60,706 nucleotides of DNA from Pantoea rwandensis (GCF_002095475.1 NZ_MLFR01000033.1:1-60706), one strand, 5' to 3'. Positions 42,028 to 51,726 are shown, counted from the stretch's first letter. A program made the numbers and translations. Notes: a model not told the origin generated them from the sequence alone.

Positions 42028-42345
42028 TTATTCTGCGTTATCGCCGTCTTGTTGTGGCTGCGACTGAGCGCCCTGGTTGCTTCCGCTATGATGGTAATTG
42101 CTGCTACCACCGCTACCGCCCGGGTTGTTACTGTGGTGCGAAACCGGACGAGAAGGAACCACTGTAGAGATGGCGTGCTTATACACCATCTGGCTAACCG
42201 TGTTTTTCAACAGAATGACGAACTGATCAAAGGATTCAATTTGTCCTTGCAGCTTAATACCATTCACCAAATAGATCGAAACCGGTACACGTTCACGACG
42301 CAATGCGTTCAAAAACGGGTCTTGTAATGATTGCCCCTTAGCCAT
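42028..42345 (-). CDS. hfq: RNA chaperone Hfq
   Basis: A 105-residue hexameric Sm-like protein that binds small RNAs and mRNAs. The Sm1 region VPVSIYLVNGIKLQGQIESFDQFVILLKN and the Sm2 motif KHAISTVVPSRPV match E. coli Hfq. The disordered tail is rich in Ser, Asn, Gly and Gln (NNPGGSGGSSNYHHSGSNQ), with an acidic tip DGDNAE. It lies between miaA and hflX. Confidence 0.98.
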   Translation of the reverse strand: MAKGQSLQDPFLNALRRERVPVSIYLVNGIKLQGQIESFDQFVILLKNTVSQMVYKHAISTVVPSRPVSHHSNNPGGSGGSSNYHHSGSNQGAQSQPQQDGDNAE

Positions 42346-42455
42346 TCTATCTTTTCCTTATATGCTTGTTGTTTGTTACTTTAAGAACCGTGGTTCAGAA
42401 AAACTGCGTAAAAATTTGCGCACGATAACGGACCAATTGTACACAATCATCCCTG

Positions 42456-43397
42456 CTACGCACTAACTACCTGAAGCACCGCATTACGGGCTAATTCTGG
42501 CTCGTCACTGTCTAACCAGTGGACGTTAGGCCAGCCACGTAACCAAGTCATCTGGCGTTTAGCGAGCTGCCGGGTGGCGCAAATTCCCCGATAAACCATT
42601 TCGTCGTAATCGATTTCACCAGAAAGATAAGACCACATCTGGCGATAACCTACACAACGAATGGAAGGCATGTCCGTATGCAAATCACCTCGTGCAAACA
42701 GTTCACGAGCCTCCGCTTCAAATCCTGACGCTAGCATCTGGTCGTAACGCAACGCAATGCGTTGATGTATCAGTTCACGACTCGCCGGAGCGATAGCAAA
42801 CTGGTACACGTCGTAGGGTAACGCTTCGCCGGATGTTTTTGTCAGTTCCGTTAAAGTTTTACCCGAAATAAAAAAAACTTCCAGTGCTCGCGAAAGTCTC
42901 TGCGGATCATTCGGATGAATACGACTACCCGCGACCGGATCGATTTCACACAGTTGGCGGTGCAGGGCTTCCCACCCCTTCTCCGCCGCCATTTGCTCTA
43001 TCCTCTGGCGCACGTCGGGATCGGCCGAGGGCAACGGCGACAATCCTTCAAGCAACGCCTTGAAGTAGAGCATGGTTCCACCAACAAGCAGCGGAATCTT
43101 ACCCTGTTGGGTAATCTCCGCCATTTCTGCCAGAGCATCGCGACGAAACTCTGCAGCGGAATACGCTTCCGCCGGGTCACGAATGTCCAGCAAACGATGG
43201 GGCGCCAGTGCTAACTCTTCAGCCGACGGTTTCGCCGTGCCAATATCCATCCCGCGATAGATTAAGGCAGAGTCAACGCTGATTAGTTCAACCGGAAGTT
43301 GCTGACGCAACGAAATGGCTAATGCCGTCTTTCCGGAAGCTGTAGGCCCCATCAAAAAAATTGCCTTTGGCCGGCCAGCCTGGTTTAGTTCACTCAT
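42456..43397 (-). CDS. miaA: tRNA dimethylallyltransferase
   Basis: A 313-residue enzyme that transfers a dimethylallyl group to A37 of tRNAs reading codons that start with U. The P-loop GPTASGKTAL is at about residues 17-26; catalytic Asp is in ISVDSALIYRGMDIGTAKPS, and the later RQMTWLRGW motif is present. Its start overlaps the mutL stop by 8 bp, as in other enterobacteria. Downstream hfq may use promoters inside this gene. Confidence 0.97.
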   Translation of the reverse strand: MSELNQAGRPKAIFLMGPTASGKTALAISLRQQLPVELISVDSALIYRGMDIGTAKPSAEELALAPHRLLDIRDPAEAYSAAEFRRDALAEMAEITQQGKIPLLVGGTMLYFKALLEGLSPLPSADPDVRQRIEQMAAEKGWEALHRQLCEIDPVAGSRIHPNDPQRLSRALEVFFISGKTLTELTKTSGEALPYDVYQFAIAPASRELIHQRIALRYDQMLASGFEAEARELFARGDLHTDMPSIRCVGYRQMWSYLSGEIDYDEMVYRGICATRQLAKRQMTWLRGWPNVHWLDSDEPELARNAVLQVVSA

Positions 43398-45249
43398 GCT
43401 TCAACGCGTTAATCGCGCTCTCAATCTCAATGGTCTGTAACAGACCTGAAGGCGGCGACTTCAGCAGTTGCGGACAAAGCCGTTCCAGCTCTGTCAGCAG
43501 TGCAATCGCCTGCGAGTGATTCCAGTTCGCTGTTTCTGCATCATCCCGTCTTGCCAGCCATTGGGCCAGTGAGGATGCAGAAACCTCTTGCTGCCGGGCG
43601 AGATAGCCTAACAGGTCTGGAATCAAGATTTGTAAATTTTGTGTTCGTAACGGTAAAGGCACAGCGCGTAGGGTCACATGCTGACCTTCTCGTTGTAAAT
43701 CAATGCCCATCAAGCCCAACAGCGCGGCTTGAGACTCAATAATATTTAACTCTTCTTTGGCTATTTTCAGCCGCACGGGGATCAACAATGGCTGAGGCTT
43801 TAGCCCCTCTTCTCCCGGTTGTAACTGGGCCTGTTTTAACCAGCGCGCAGCCACACTCAGCGAAAGAAGCTGCAACTGCGTGCCTCGTTCCAGCAGCGCA
43901 TAGCGTTCCTGTATTACGCTTAACACGCGACCAAAGCTCTGTGCATGCGCAGCCAGTGGCGCTTCTCGCACGTCAGCTTGCCGGGCAGCAGGCTTCGAGG
44001 GGGGAGTAACATCCCGTGGCGCTTCAACCACTGGTGTTTTCATCAGTTGCTGATAAGCGGCCCCTTCACGTGCGCGATAAACCGGCTCTTTGCTTTGCCA
44101 ACCTGCTTGCGCGCCGCTCGTGGTCGCACCACCGCTCTGGCGCGGTGTGCTGGCGGGCTGTGCGAAGTGATTTGCCCCCGCTGCTTGGCGATTTTCCGGC
44201 TGCCACTGTGGGATCGGCTCTTCTGCATGCGCGATCGGTAATGCCGCCGCACGGCTGGCCTGCAGTGCACTCATCACGCCCTGCCAGATAAAGTCATGCA
44301 CTAATCGCGACTGGTGAAAGCGCACTTCATGCTTGGCGGGGTGTACATTCACATCCACCTGATGAGGATCAATTTCCAGATACAACACATAAGCCGGTTG
44401 TTGATCATCGCCAAGTTGCGTCTGATAGGCTTGGCGGATGGCGTGGTTGATCAGCTTGTCACGCATCATACGGCCATTTACGTAGCAGTATTGTAGATCG
44501 GTAACCTGACGTGAACCCGCCGGATCGGCCACCCAGCCGCGTAATGCCAGATCGTCATGCTGCCAGTCAATGCGCAGTGCATGCTGCATAAATGTGGTAC
44601 CGCAGATGGCGCCGAGCCGACGCTCTCGCTGAGCATCCTGATCCACCGCGCGGTACTGCCGCATCAGTTTGCCGTTGTGCGTGAGCGATATCGCCACGTC
44701 AAAGCGGGCCAGCGCGATGCGGCGAACCACTTCATCAATATGAGTGAATTCAGTCTTTTCGGTACGCATAAATTTGCGGCGCGCTGGGGTGTTGTAGAAT
44801 AAATCCAGCACTTCGAGCGAGGTACCTATCGGATGGGCTGCAGGTTTAACCGTGACATTCATATCACGCCCTTCCGCATAGGCTTGCCAGGCTTCGTTTT
44901 GTTCAGCAGTACGTGAGGTGAGCGTCAGACGGGAAACCGAGCTGATACTGGCAAGCGCTTCGCCGCGGAAACCGAGGCTAACAATCGCCTCCAGATCATC
45001 CAGTGAGGAAATTTTGCTGGTGGCATGGCGCGCGAGTGCCATCGCCAGCTCCGCTTTAGCAATGCCACAGCCGTTATCGCGGATGCGAATGAGCTTTGCG
45101 CCGCCTTTTTCGATATCCACGTCGATGCGCGTGGCACCGGCATCAAGACTGTTTTCCACCAGCTCTTTTACAACCGATGCAGGACGCTCAACCACTTCGC
45201 CTGCGGCAATCTGGTTCGCCAGCTGCGGGGGTAAAATCTGTATTGGCAT
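43390..45249 (-). CDS. mutL: DNA mismatch repair protein MutL
   Basis: 619 residues from the ATG at 45249 (MPIQILPPQLANQIAAGEVVERP), the family start. It is a GHKL ATPase that couples MutS recognition to MutH nicking. ATPase motifs are KELVENSLDAGAT (about 29-41), IRDNGCGI (about 56-63) and FRGEALASI (about 94-102). The proline- and alanine-rich linker (about 330-420) leads to a C-terminal dimerisation domain. No DQHA(X)2E(X)4E nuclease motif is seen, as expected where MutH is present. Confidence 0.97.
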   Translation of the reverse strand: MPIQILPPQLANQIAAGEVVERPASVVKELVENSLDAGATRIDVDIEKGGAKLIRIRDNGCGIAKAELAMALARHATSKISSLDDLEAIVSLGFRGEALASISSVSRLTLTSRTAEQNEAWQAYAEGRDMNVTVKPAAHPIGTSLEVLDLFYNTPARRKFMRTEKTEFTHIDEVVRRIALARFDVAISLTHNGKLMRQYRAVDQDAQRERRLGAICGTTFMQHALRIDWQHDDLALRGWVADPAGSRQVTDLQYCYVNGRMMRDKLINHAIRQAYQTQLGDDQQPAYVLYLEIDPHQVDVNVHPAKHEVRFHQSRLVHDFIWQGVMSALQASRAAALPIAHAEEPIPQWQPENRQAAGANHFAQPASTPRQSGGATTSGAQAGWQSKEPVYRAREGAAYQQLMKTPVVEAPRDVTPPSKPAARQADVREAPLAAHAQSFGRVLSVIQERYALLERGTQLQLLSLSVAARWLKQAQLQPGEEGLKPQPLLIPVRLKIAKEELNIIESQAALLGLMGIDLQREGQHVTLRAVPLPLRTQNLQILIPDLLGYLARQQEVSASSLAQWLARRDDAETANWNHSQAIALLTELERLCPQLLKSPPSGLLQTIEIESAINALKHE

Positions 45250-45291
45250 GGTGGTGATCCTTGTAGCGGGCTGGCTCCGAAGAGCCAGCAA

Positions 45292-46950
45292 TCAGGATTG
45301 CGGAATCTTTAAATTTTGCCCCAACATCACATTGCTCGACTTCATATTGTTTGCCTGCATGATGGCTTTCGGGCTAACGCCATAATGGGCGGCAATGCCG
45401 GTGAGCGAATCACCGCGTACCACTTTATGTCGCGCTGGGCGGCTCGCGGCCGTAACGCTAACACCGGATTTTGCTGGCACCTTCAAACGTTGGCCAACCC
45501 AAACCACATCGCGTTTCAAACTGTTGAGATCGCGTAATGTCGCCATGCTGACGCCATATTTTGCGGCGATGCCAGAGAGCGTTTCGCCTCGTGTCACCGT
45601 ATGGCGCTGTGTAGCGCCTGTATATTGCACCGTGCCGGTTGCCGGGTTGCTGGCAACGCTAACCGCTGGTGCGCTGTCCAGCGGCCGGTTTTCCTCCTTT
45701 GGGATGGATTGCAGCGGATGCGCGAGGAAATAGTTACGCAGTCCTTTATAAATCGACTGAGCAATTTTCTCCTGATACGCGCTACTGCCAAGCAGCCGCT
45801 CCTCCGCCGCGTTACTGATAAAGCCAGTCTCAACCAGTAAAGAAGGGATATCCGGGGAACGCAACACGCCAAGGCTGGCATGCTCCGGTAAACGTTTGTG
45901 TAACGGTGTGACACCGCGTAGTTGCTGCAATACTTTTACCGCGACGTCATAGCCTACGCGCTGAGAGTGGCCGAATTGCAAATCCAACACCGCCTGGCTT
46001 AGGTAGGGATCGGCCTGGCTGTTCGCCAGTAAATCCCCGGCACCACCCAGCAGTTCAGACTGCTTCTCTTTCTGCTCCAGCCAGTTGGCCATTTCGTTGT
46101 TCGCACGACGGTTTGACAGTACCCAGACCGATGCACCGGTCGCAGAATGGTTTGGCGCGGCATCGGCGTGAATGGAGACCAGCAGGTTGGCATTCTCTTT
46201 ACGCGCCACCTCTGAACGGCCCATCACTGAAATGAAGTAGTCACCGTTACGCGTCAAGACTGGTTTGAACATGGGGTCCGGATCCATTAACGCTTTAAGT
46301 TTGCGCGCAATGGCAATAGTGACATTTTTCTCATGCAGGCCGTGCTGGCCCGATGCACCGGGATCCTGGCCGCCATGACCGGCATCAATCGCCACGATCA
46401 CCTGGTCGTTGCGAGTCACCGCCCCACCCGGATGCACAGTGGTGTTGCTGTTCGACACCGTGGTGACCGGATTTGCATTAAAAGGATTAGCCTGGCTCAC
46501 AGGCGTTTCGCTTTGGCGTGCCGTCGTGACTGGCGCTGCAGCGGCGCTACGGCGCACGGGTTGCGTACCCTGAATGGTGAACACAACGCGATATAGGTTG
46601 CCGTCACGTTGTGTGGTTGCACGGGTTTTTGCCGCTTGCGTCAGTTCGAATACCAGACGAATGCTCTGTTTGTCTTTCGGCTGGCTATTACGAATACGCT
46701 GAACGATATTCTCGCCGCTAAAATTGAGAGGTAAGCCTTTAATCGCACCGCTCTGGCGAATATCCAGCACCACGCGACTAGGGTTGTGTAACGGAAAAAA
46801 ACCATACACAGGTTGGCCGTTGAAGCTCAGTGTCACTTTCGCCTGGCTGTCACCGTTCTCGACTTTAATGTCAGACAGTGTGGCTGCTAGCGTCGAGGCA
46901 GAGAAGAGACAGAGTGCCGCCAGCAAAATCCCTTTCATCCATGAAATCAT
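45292..46950 (-). CDS. amiB: N-acetylmuramoyl-L-alanine amidase AmiB
   Basis: A 552-residue periplasmic amidase that splits septal peptidoglycan in daughter-cell separation, activated by EnvC. It has a signal peptide (residues 1-22), an AMIN domain (about 25-130), an Amidase_3 catalytic domain (about 188-415; zinc residues in IDAGHGGQDPG, HEKNV and SIHAD), and two C-terminal LysM domains (about 450-495 and 505-550; HTVTRGETLSGIAAKYGV, HKVVRGDSLTGIAAHYGV). Its start overlaps the tsaE stop by 4 bp. Confidence 0.96.
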   Translation of the reverse strand: MISWMKGILLAALCLFSASTLAATLSDIKVENGDSQAKVTLSFNGQPVYGFFPLHNPSRVVLDIRQSGAIKGLPLNFSGENIVQRIRNSQPKDKQSIRLVFELTQAAKTRATTQRDGNLYRVVFTIQGTQPVRRSAAAAPVTTARQSETPVSQANPFNANPVTTVSNSNTTVHPGGAVTRNDQVIVAIDAGHGGQDPGASGQHGLHEKNVTIAIARKLKALMDPDPMFKPVLTRNGDYFISVMGRSEVARKENANLLVSIHADAAPNHSATGASVWVLSNRRANNEMANWLEQKEKQSELLGGAGDLLANSQADPYLSQAVLDLQFGHSQRVGYDVAVKVLQQLRGVTPLHKRLPEHASLGVLRSPDIPSLLVETGFISNAAEERLLGSSAYQEKIAQSIYKGLRNYFLAHPLQSIPKEENRPLDSAPAVSVASNPATGTVQYTGATQRHTVTRGETLSGIAAKYGVSMATLRDLNSLKRDVVWVGQRLKVPAKSGVSVTAASRPARHKVVRGDSLTGIAAHYGVSPKAIMQANNMKSSNVMLGQNLKIPQS

Positions 46951-47423
46951 GCCTGCTCCCTGCCTTGCTGGAACTGTTGTAACAAGGTTTCCCCCATGGC
47001 AGAAGCGGCACTGATTTCCGCTTCACGTGCCGTATCCACATAACGTAGCGTCAGCGCCAGATCGGGCTCCGGCAACACGCCAGTGCCCTGCTGCGGCCAC
47101 TCCACCAAGCAAAGGGCATCGCCGCTGAAATAGTCGCGAATCCCCATGAACTCCAGCTCTTCGGGATCGGCAAGGCGATAAAGATCGAAGTGGTACAGCG
47201 TGCGTGAACCGATCTCGTACGGCTCAACCAGCGTATAAGTTGGGCTTTTGACATTGCCCTGATGGCCCAGCGCCTGCAAAAAGCCGCGACTAAAAGTGGT
47301 TTTACCGGCACCAAGATCGCCATAAAGATAGATCACCGCCGCGCTACTGCATACGCGCGCCAGTTGCGCACCCAGATTCAGGGTTGCTGCCTCATCGGGC
47401 AAAGGAATAACACAGGTCTTCAT
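46947..47423 (-). CDS. tsaE: tRNA threonylcarbamoyladenosine biosynthesis ATPase TsaE
   Basis: A 158-residue P-loop ATPase that works with TsaB, TsaC and TsaD to make t6A37 in tRNAs reading ANN codons. The Walker A motif GDLGAGKTTFSRG is at about residues 36-48, with SPTYTLVEPY near 60 and the Walker B-like FDLYRLADPEELEF near 80. It starts 3 bp after nnrD and overlaps amiB, forming an nnrD-tsaE-amiB-mutL-miaA operon. Confidence 0.96.
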   Translation of the reverse strand: MKTCVIPLPDEAATLNLGAQLARVCSSAAVIYLYGDLGAGKTTFSRGFLQALGHQGNVKSPTYTLVEPYEIGSRTLYHFDLYRLADPEELEFMGIRDYFSGDALCLVEWPQQGTGVLPEPDLALTLRYVDTAREAEISAASAMGETLLQQFQQGREQA

Positions 47424-47426
47424 GCT

Positions 47427-48944
47427 TTATTGTTGGATCATCTCTGGATTAACAAACTGCCACAGCAGTTCGAACAAATCAGTGGCTAACATGCCTCGCG
47501 TCCCGCGCTGCCGGGCAACGGCATCGGCTGCTGCCCCATGAGCGACACAGCCCGCGCAGGCTGCCTCAAATAAATTTAGTTTTTGCCCGATCAGGGCCGC
47601 AATGATGCCGGTCAGCACATCGCCCATACCACCTGACGCCATGCCCGCGTTACCCACATCAGCAATCGCCATTTCACCCGCCGCGCTAGCCACAATGGTG
47701 CCAGCGCCTTTTAGCACCACCACGCCACCATATTGTTTCGCCAAGGTCTGCGCGGCGTGCAAGCGATCACGTTCGATTTCAGCGGTTTTCACACCTAATA
47801 AACGTGCCGCTTCGCCGGGGTGCGGCGTAATAATGCGATTCTGACGGTAATCCTGATTGATTGCCAGCAGGTTGAGTGCATCAGCATCCCAAAGCATCGG
47901 CTTTTCACTGGTCGCAACCTTCTTCAAGGCCTGATGGGCCCAATCGCGTTGCCCTAACCCCGGTCCGATGGCGATGACACCAGCCCATTCCAGCGCGTGC
48001 TCCAGCGATTTTTCACTCAAGGTTTCGACCATGAGCTCCGGCCGCGCAGTGAGAATCGGGCCGATATTATCTTCATGTGTCAGCACGCGCACAAGCCCGG
48101 CACCGCTGCGAAGTGCCGCCTCCCCCGTCATGCGGATGGCACCCGCGGTGCCCGTATCGCCACCGATGACTAACAGGCGGCCGTGATCGCCTTTGTGCGA
48201 GGTCGCGTGGCGCGGTTTCAGCCAGTGAGTCAGATCCTGTGCATCGTAGCGCGAGAGGGGAGCCTCCTCCCCAGCAAGATAGCCACCTAAACCCAGCAGG
48301 TCACAATGCAATTGGCCCACGTGATCACGCGCTTTACCGGTCAATTGACCCGGTTTTAACGCGATCATGCTGAGCGTGTGATCGGCAACAACGGCGCTGC
48401 CGGGCGTGGTGCCGGTAGCGGCATCAAGACCTGATGGGATATCAATGGCCAGAACGGGGGCAGCATGCGCATTAGTTAATTCAATCAGATAATCATAGGG
48501 AGCAGCAGGGGCGCGATTGATACCTGTGCCCAGTAGCGCATCCACAATCACATCAATCTGTTCTGGCCATGCTGCTTCAGAAGCGTGAATAACTCCCCCC
48601 GCTGCCAGCCAAGCCTCCTGCGCCAGCCGTGCTTCTTCAGGTAAAGGCTTGTTGCCGACACAAGCCAGCAAGGTGACATTCAGGCCGGCCGCCTGCGCAA
48701 GCCGCGCCACGACATATCCATCGCCGCCATTGTTGCCATGACCGCACAATATCAGCCAATGTTGCGCCTGCGGCCACAGCGCTCGCACCAGCTCATAACT
48801 CGCCTGTCCAGCACGCTGCATCAGTTCATACAGCGTGACACCCAAGCTGTCAGCAGCATCACGCTCCAGTTTCCTCATCGCCTGCGCAGGCCAGACAGAG
48901 TGTGATAAACTGCGTGCGTTTGGTTCAACTTCCTGGTTTCTCAT
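47427..48944 (-). CDS. nnrD: Bifunctional NAD(P)H-hydrate repair enzyme
   Basis: A 505-residue fusion. The N-terminal epimerase domain (about 20-225; CGHGNNGGDGYVVARL) interconverts R- and S-NAD(P)HX. The C-terminal ADP-dependent dehydratase (about 235-500; HKGDHGRLLVIGGD, LWDADALNLL, TPHPGEAARLLG, NAGMASGGMGDVLTG) restores NAD(P)H. Its ATG (48942-48944) overlaps the ATG of the divergent queG by two bases, so the 5' ends and ribosome binding sites of each lie inside the other gene. A later start (for example Met22) is possible. Confidence 0.95.
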   Translation of the reverse strand: MRNQEVEPNARSLSHSVWPAQAMRKLERDAADSLGVTLYELMQRAGQASYELVRALWPQAQHWLILCGHGNNGGDGYVVARLAQAAGLNVTLLACVGNKPLPEEARLAQEAWLAAGGVIHASEAAWPEQIDVIVDALLGTGINRAPAAPYDYLIELTNAHAAPVLAIDIPSGLDAATGTTPGSAVVADHTLSMIALKPGQLTGKARDHVGQLHCDLLGLGGYLAGEEAPLSRYDAQDLTHWLKPRHATSHKGDHGRLLVIGGDTGTAGAIRMTGEAALRSGAGLVRVLTHEDNIGPILTARPELMVETLSEKSLEHALEWAGVIAIGPGLGQRDWAHQALKKVATSEKPMLWDADALNLLAINQDYRQNRIITPHPGEAARLLGVKTAEIERDRLHAAQTLAKQYGGVVVLKGAGTIVASAAGEMAIADVGNAGMASGGMGDVLTGIIAALIGQKLNLFEAACAGCVAHGAAADAVARQRGTRGMLATDLFELLWQFVNPEMIQQ

Positions 48945-50082
48945 GTCATACCCTCTCGATCTTCAACAGCTTGCCCAACAGATAAAACAGTGGGGGCGCG
49001 AACTCGGCTTTCAGCAGGTTGGTATTTGCGATACCGATCTCAGCGCCGAAGAACCTAAACTTCAAGCCTGGCTGGAAAAGCAGTATCACGGAGAGATGGA
49101 TTGGATGGCGCGTCACGGCATGATGCGTGCTCGCCCACATGAACTTCTGCCCGGCACATTGCGCGTGATCAGCGTGCGTATGAATTACCTTCCCGCGAAA
49201 GCCGCTTTTGCTAGCACCTTAAAGAACCCGCAGTTGGGCTACGTCAGTCGCTATGCGCTGGGCCGCGATTATCACAAAGTATTGCGCAATCGACTGAAAA
49301 AGCTCGGGGAAATGATCCAGGAACACTGTGGCGAACTTAATTTCCGCCCGTTTGTTGATTCCGCCCCGATTCTTGAACGCCCGATTGCGGTTAAAGCAGG
49401 ATTGGGCTGGACCGGCAAACATTCCCTGATTCTGAACCGTGAAGCAGGCTCGTGGTTCTTCCTCGGCGAACTGCTGATTGACCTGCCATTGCCGGTTGAT
49501 AACCCCCAAGAAGAACAATGCGGGCGCTGTGTCGCCTGCATCACCATTTGCCCAACATCCGCCATTGTTGAACCTTATGTCGTGGATGCACGCCGCTGTA
49601 TCTCTTATCTCACCATCGAATTGGAAGGCGCGATTCCAGAAGAGTTCCGCCCAATGATTGGTAATCGGATTTATGGCTGTGATGATTGCCAGCTGATTTG
49701 CCCGTGGAATCGCTATGGCCAACTGACGGATGAAGAAGATTTTTCCCCCCGCGCCGTTCTTCACGCACCTGCGTTGATCGACTTGTTCAAATGGGATGAG
49801 GCGAAATTTTTGCGTGTCACAGAAGGCTCCGCAATACGACGTATTGGGCATCTGCGCTGGTTGAGAAATGTGGCAGTGGCGTTAGGGAATGCGCCTTATC
49901 GTGCGGAGATCATTGAGACACTCAAGTTGCGGCAGGGTGAACATCCGATGCTGGATGAACATATTCATTGGGCAATCAGCCAACAGCGGCAAAAACGCAG
50001 TGAAAATGCAATTGAAGTCCAGCTTGCGCAGCAAAAAAGGCTGGTACGGGTAATCGAGAAAGGATTGCCGCGTGATGCCTGA
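48943..50082 (+). CDS. queG: Epoxyqueuosine reductase QueG
   Basis: A 379-residue cobalamin and iron-sulfur enzyme that reduces epoxyqueuosine to queuosine in tRNA, the last step of that pathway. The start MSYPLDLQQLAQQIKQWG matches the E. coli protein; the frame is open further upstream inside nnrD. Two 4Fe-4S sets are CGRCVACITICP (about 188-199) and CDDCQLICPW (about 241-250). It is divergent from nnrD and is followed by the AT-rich DnaA-box region. Confidence 0.96.
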   Translation: MSYPLDLQQLAQQIKQWGRELGFQQVGICDTDLSAEEPKLQAWLEKQYHGEMDWMARHGMMRARPHELLPGTLRVISVRMNYLPAKAAFASTLKNPQLGYVSRYALGRDYHKVLRNRLKKLGEMIQEHCGELNFRPFVDSAPILERPIAVKAGLGWTGKHSLILNREAGSWFFLGELLIDLPLPVDNPQEEQCGRCVACITICPTSAIVEPYVVDARRCISYLTIELEGAIPEEFRPMIGNRIYGCDDCQLICPWNRYGQLTDEEDFSPRAVLHAPALIDLFKWDEAKFLRVTEGSAIRRIGHLRWLRNVAVALGNAPYRAEIIETLKLRQGEHPMLDEHIHWAISQQRQKRSENAIEVQLAQQKRLVRVIEKGLPRDA

Positions 50083-50757
50083 ACAAAAAATAACAAAGGT
50101 TATGCGCTAAAACCTTTTCCACATGCTGTGCATAAAAATAAAAACTTGTTGTCATTCAACTGTCATAGCAGTTGCAATGCATTATTTCCACATTTCGAAA
50201 TAAAATATTATTCAATAAATTCAATTACTTACTTAAATAATGTAAATAAATAAAGCTGGATTTAGCTTAATTGCATCAATGCAAAGCTGTGGATAAGTCT
50301 GTTTACGAAATTTTGTAAAATGGCAAGAGTAGCAAGGCAGAATAGCGGTTACGCTGTGGATAATTTTCAAACCAAACGGCAAAAGAGAATTTTTACCTGG
50401 AAAGCAAAAAATATACCTAACTCATTGATTTTTATAGAATTTACCGCATGAAATGCCGGAAAGGTCGCTATTGTGGACTGATTTGCCGGTGATGGCAAGC
50501 CCTATCGCGTATTTTTTAGCGCCTGTCCTCTATCCTCATTGTGCTTTTCACGGCGAAAACCTTATTGGCCAGTTGTGGTTAACAGGCCCATATTCAGCTC
50601 AAGTTAGGGCTTAAAATCCATTAAATCCGCAGAAAAGAATGGGTTGATAATTGCTTGTCATCACTTCTCCCACTGTTATTATCAATAATGATAATCATTT
50701 ACAATAAAAATAACGCCGCACGCTAACATCAGCGATATGCACGACAGGGAAAATGTT
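50083..50757. other. AT-rich non-coding region with DnaA boxes; datA candidate
   Basis: 675 bp without a gene. DnaA boxes: TTTTCCACA (50115-50123), TGTGCATAA (50127-50135), TGTGGATAA (50288-50296) and TGTGGATAA (50355-50363); the last three match TTATNCACA exactly on the minus strand. A 13-mer TAACTCATTGATT (50418-50430) fits the IHF consensus. In E. coli the DnaA-titrating locus datA, with several DnaA boxes and an IHF site, is in the queG-glycine tRNA interval. Inverted repeat CAACTG-N6-CAGTTG is at about 50158-50175. The right end carries the Fur box of the next gene. Confidence 0.6.
50684..50702. promoter_or_regulatory. Fur box upstream of the AraC-type regulator
   Basis: AATAATGATAATCATTTAC matches about 16 of 19 positions of GATAATGATAATCATTATC, 56 bp before the start codon. 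Iron repression of the regulator through Fur is likely. Confidence 0.85.
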
Positions 50758-51726
50758 ATGGCAGACACAGCAAGGAGTGCGATGGATACCTCGCGCCACA
50801 ATCCCGCCCAAGTGACTCAGCAAGCCCTTCCCGAGAGCTGGGCGCGTATTATACAAATGGAACAACCACGCCCCGGTGTGAATATTTGCTTTATGAATGG
50901 ACGCCCGGATGACGCCTGGACCTTTAAAGTCGAGGGTAGCGCTTCTCTGTCGATGAGCATTCTTTTACGCGGCTGTATCGAGGCGGGCTTTGATAATGGA
51001 GAGACCTTCCGGCTGAATGCTGGGTGCGTCAGCCTCACTGCCACCGGTGAACAGGTGTCAGGATGGGATACGCTTACCCCTGAACCCGAGTTTCGTCTGG
51101 TCAATATTCACCTGACACCCGACGCGCTAGACGGCATGACCGGTCTCAGCATGGATGACGTGTTGAAATACATGAAATCCATCCTGGGCGGGATGCCACA
51201 CATCAACGCCAGCGTAGCGCAAATGCCCATCTTTAGCGGACTGCAACGTTTAGCGGCTGAAATCAGCCAGTGCCGCTATCTTGATGATAAAGCGAGAAAT
51301 GTTTTTCTCTGTGCCAAAGTTAGCGAAGCCATTGCGGCGGTGCTAGATAAGTGTTCCCGTGAGCACGGTAATGCTTCAACGCTGCGTGCTGTCCCCTCGG
51401 ACCGGCTGCGTTTACTGCAAGCGCGTGCCATGCTCGAAGACCGTCATCAGGAAACATGGAGCGTGCAGTCACTGGCCGATGCAGTTGGGCTGAATGAAAA
51501 GCGTCTGCAGGCGGGCTTTAATGCGTTATACGGCGCCACTGTCCACGAGTCTTTAACGCGCATCCGTCTGGATGTCGCGCTGGGCATGCTCTCCTCGGGA
51601 TCCAATGTGACAGAAACGGCGCAGGCCGTAGGATTCGCCAATGTCAGCCACTTCAGTAAAGTGTTCCGGAATCAATTTGGCATCGCACCCAAAAAGTGGG
51701 CGAACGGGCATTTACCTGAGGAATAG
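50758..51726 (+). CDS. AraC-family regulator, PchR-like
   Basis: 322 residues from the ATG at 50758, chosen because AGGG lies eight bases before it; an ATG seven codons upstream lacks a ribosome binding site. The N-terminal half is an effector domain of the type in siderophore-responsive PchR/YbtA relatives. The C-terminal AraC HTH (about 230-320) has WSVQSLADAVGLNEKRLQAGFNALYGATVHESLTRIRLDVA and VTETAQAVGFANVSHFSKVFRNQFGIAPKKW. A strong Fur box precedes it. It probably activates the adjoining receptor and secretion genes when the ligand enters the cell; the ligand is unknown. Confidence 0.85.
   Translation: MADTARSAMDTSRHNPAQVTQQALPESWARIIQMEQPRPGVNICFMNGRPDDAWTFKVEGSASLSMSILLRGCIEAGFDNGETFRLNAGCVSLTATGEQVSGWDTLTPEPEFRLVNIHLTPDALDGMTGLSMDDVLKYMKSILGGMPHINASVAQMPIFSGLQRLAAEISQCRYLDDKARNVFLCAKVSEAIAAVLDKCSREHGNASTLRAVPSDRLRLLQARAMLEDRHQETWSVQSLADAVGLNEKRLQAGFNALYGATVHESLTRIRLDVALGMLSSGSNVTETAQAVGFANVSHFSKVFRNQFGIAPKKWANGHLPEE

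Noticed and set aside
49219..49851. 210-codon minus-strand open frame opposite queG
   Set aside because: It lies wholly inside queG, whose iron-sulfur motifs are clear; the antisense translation shows no known domain.
50083..50757. AT-rich DnaA-box region as a replication origin
   Set aside because: No 13-mer DUE repeats or usual origin neighbours such as mnmG or dnaA are present; the position beside queG fits datA better.
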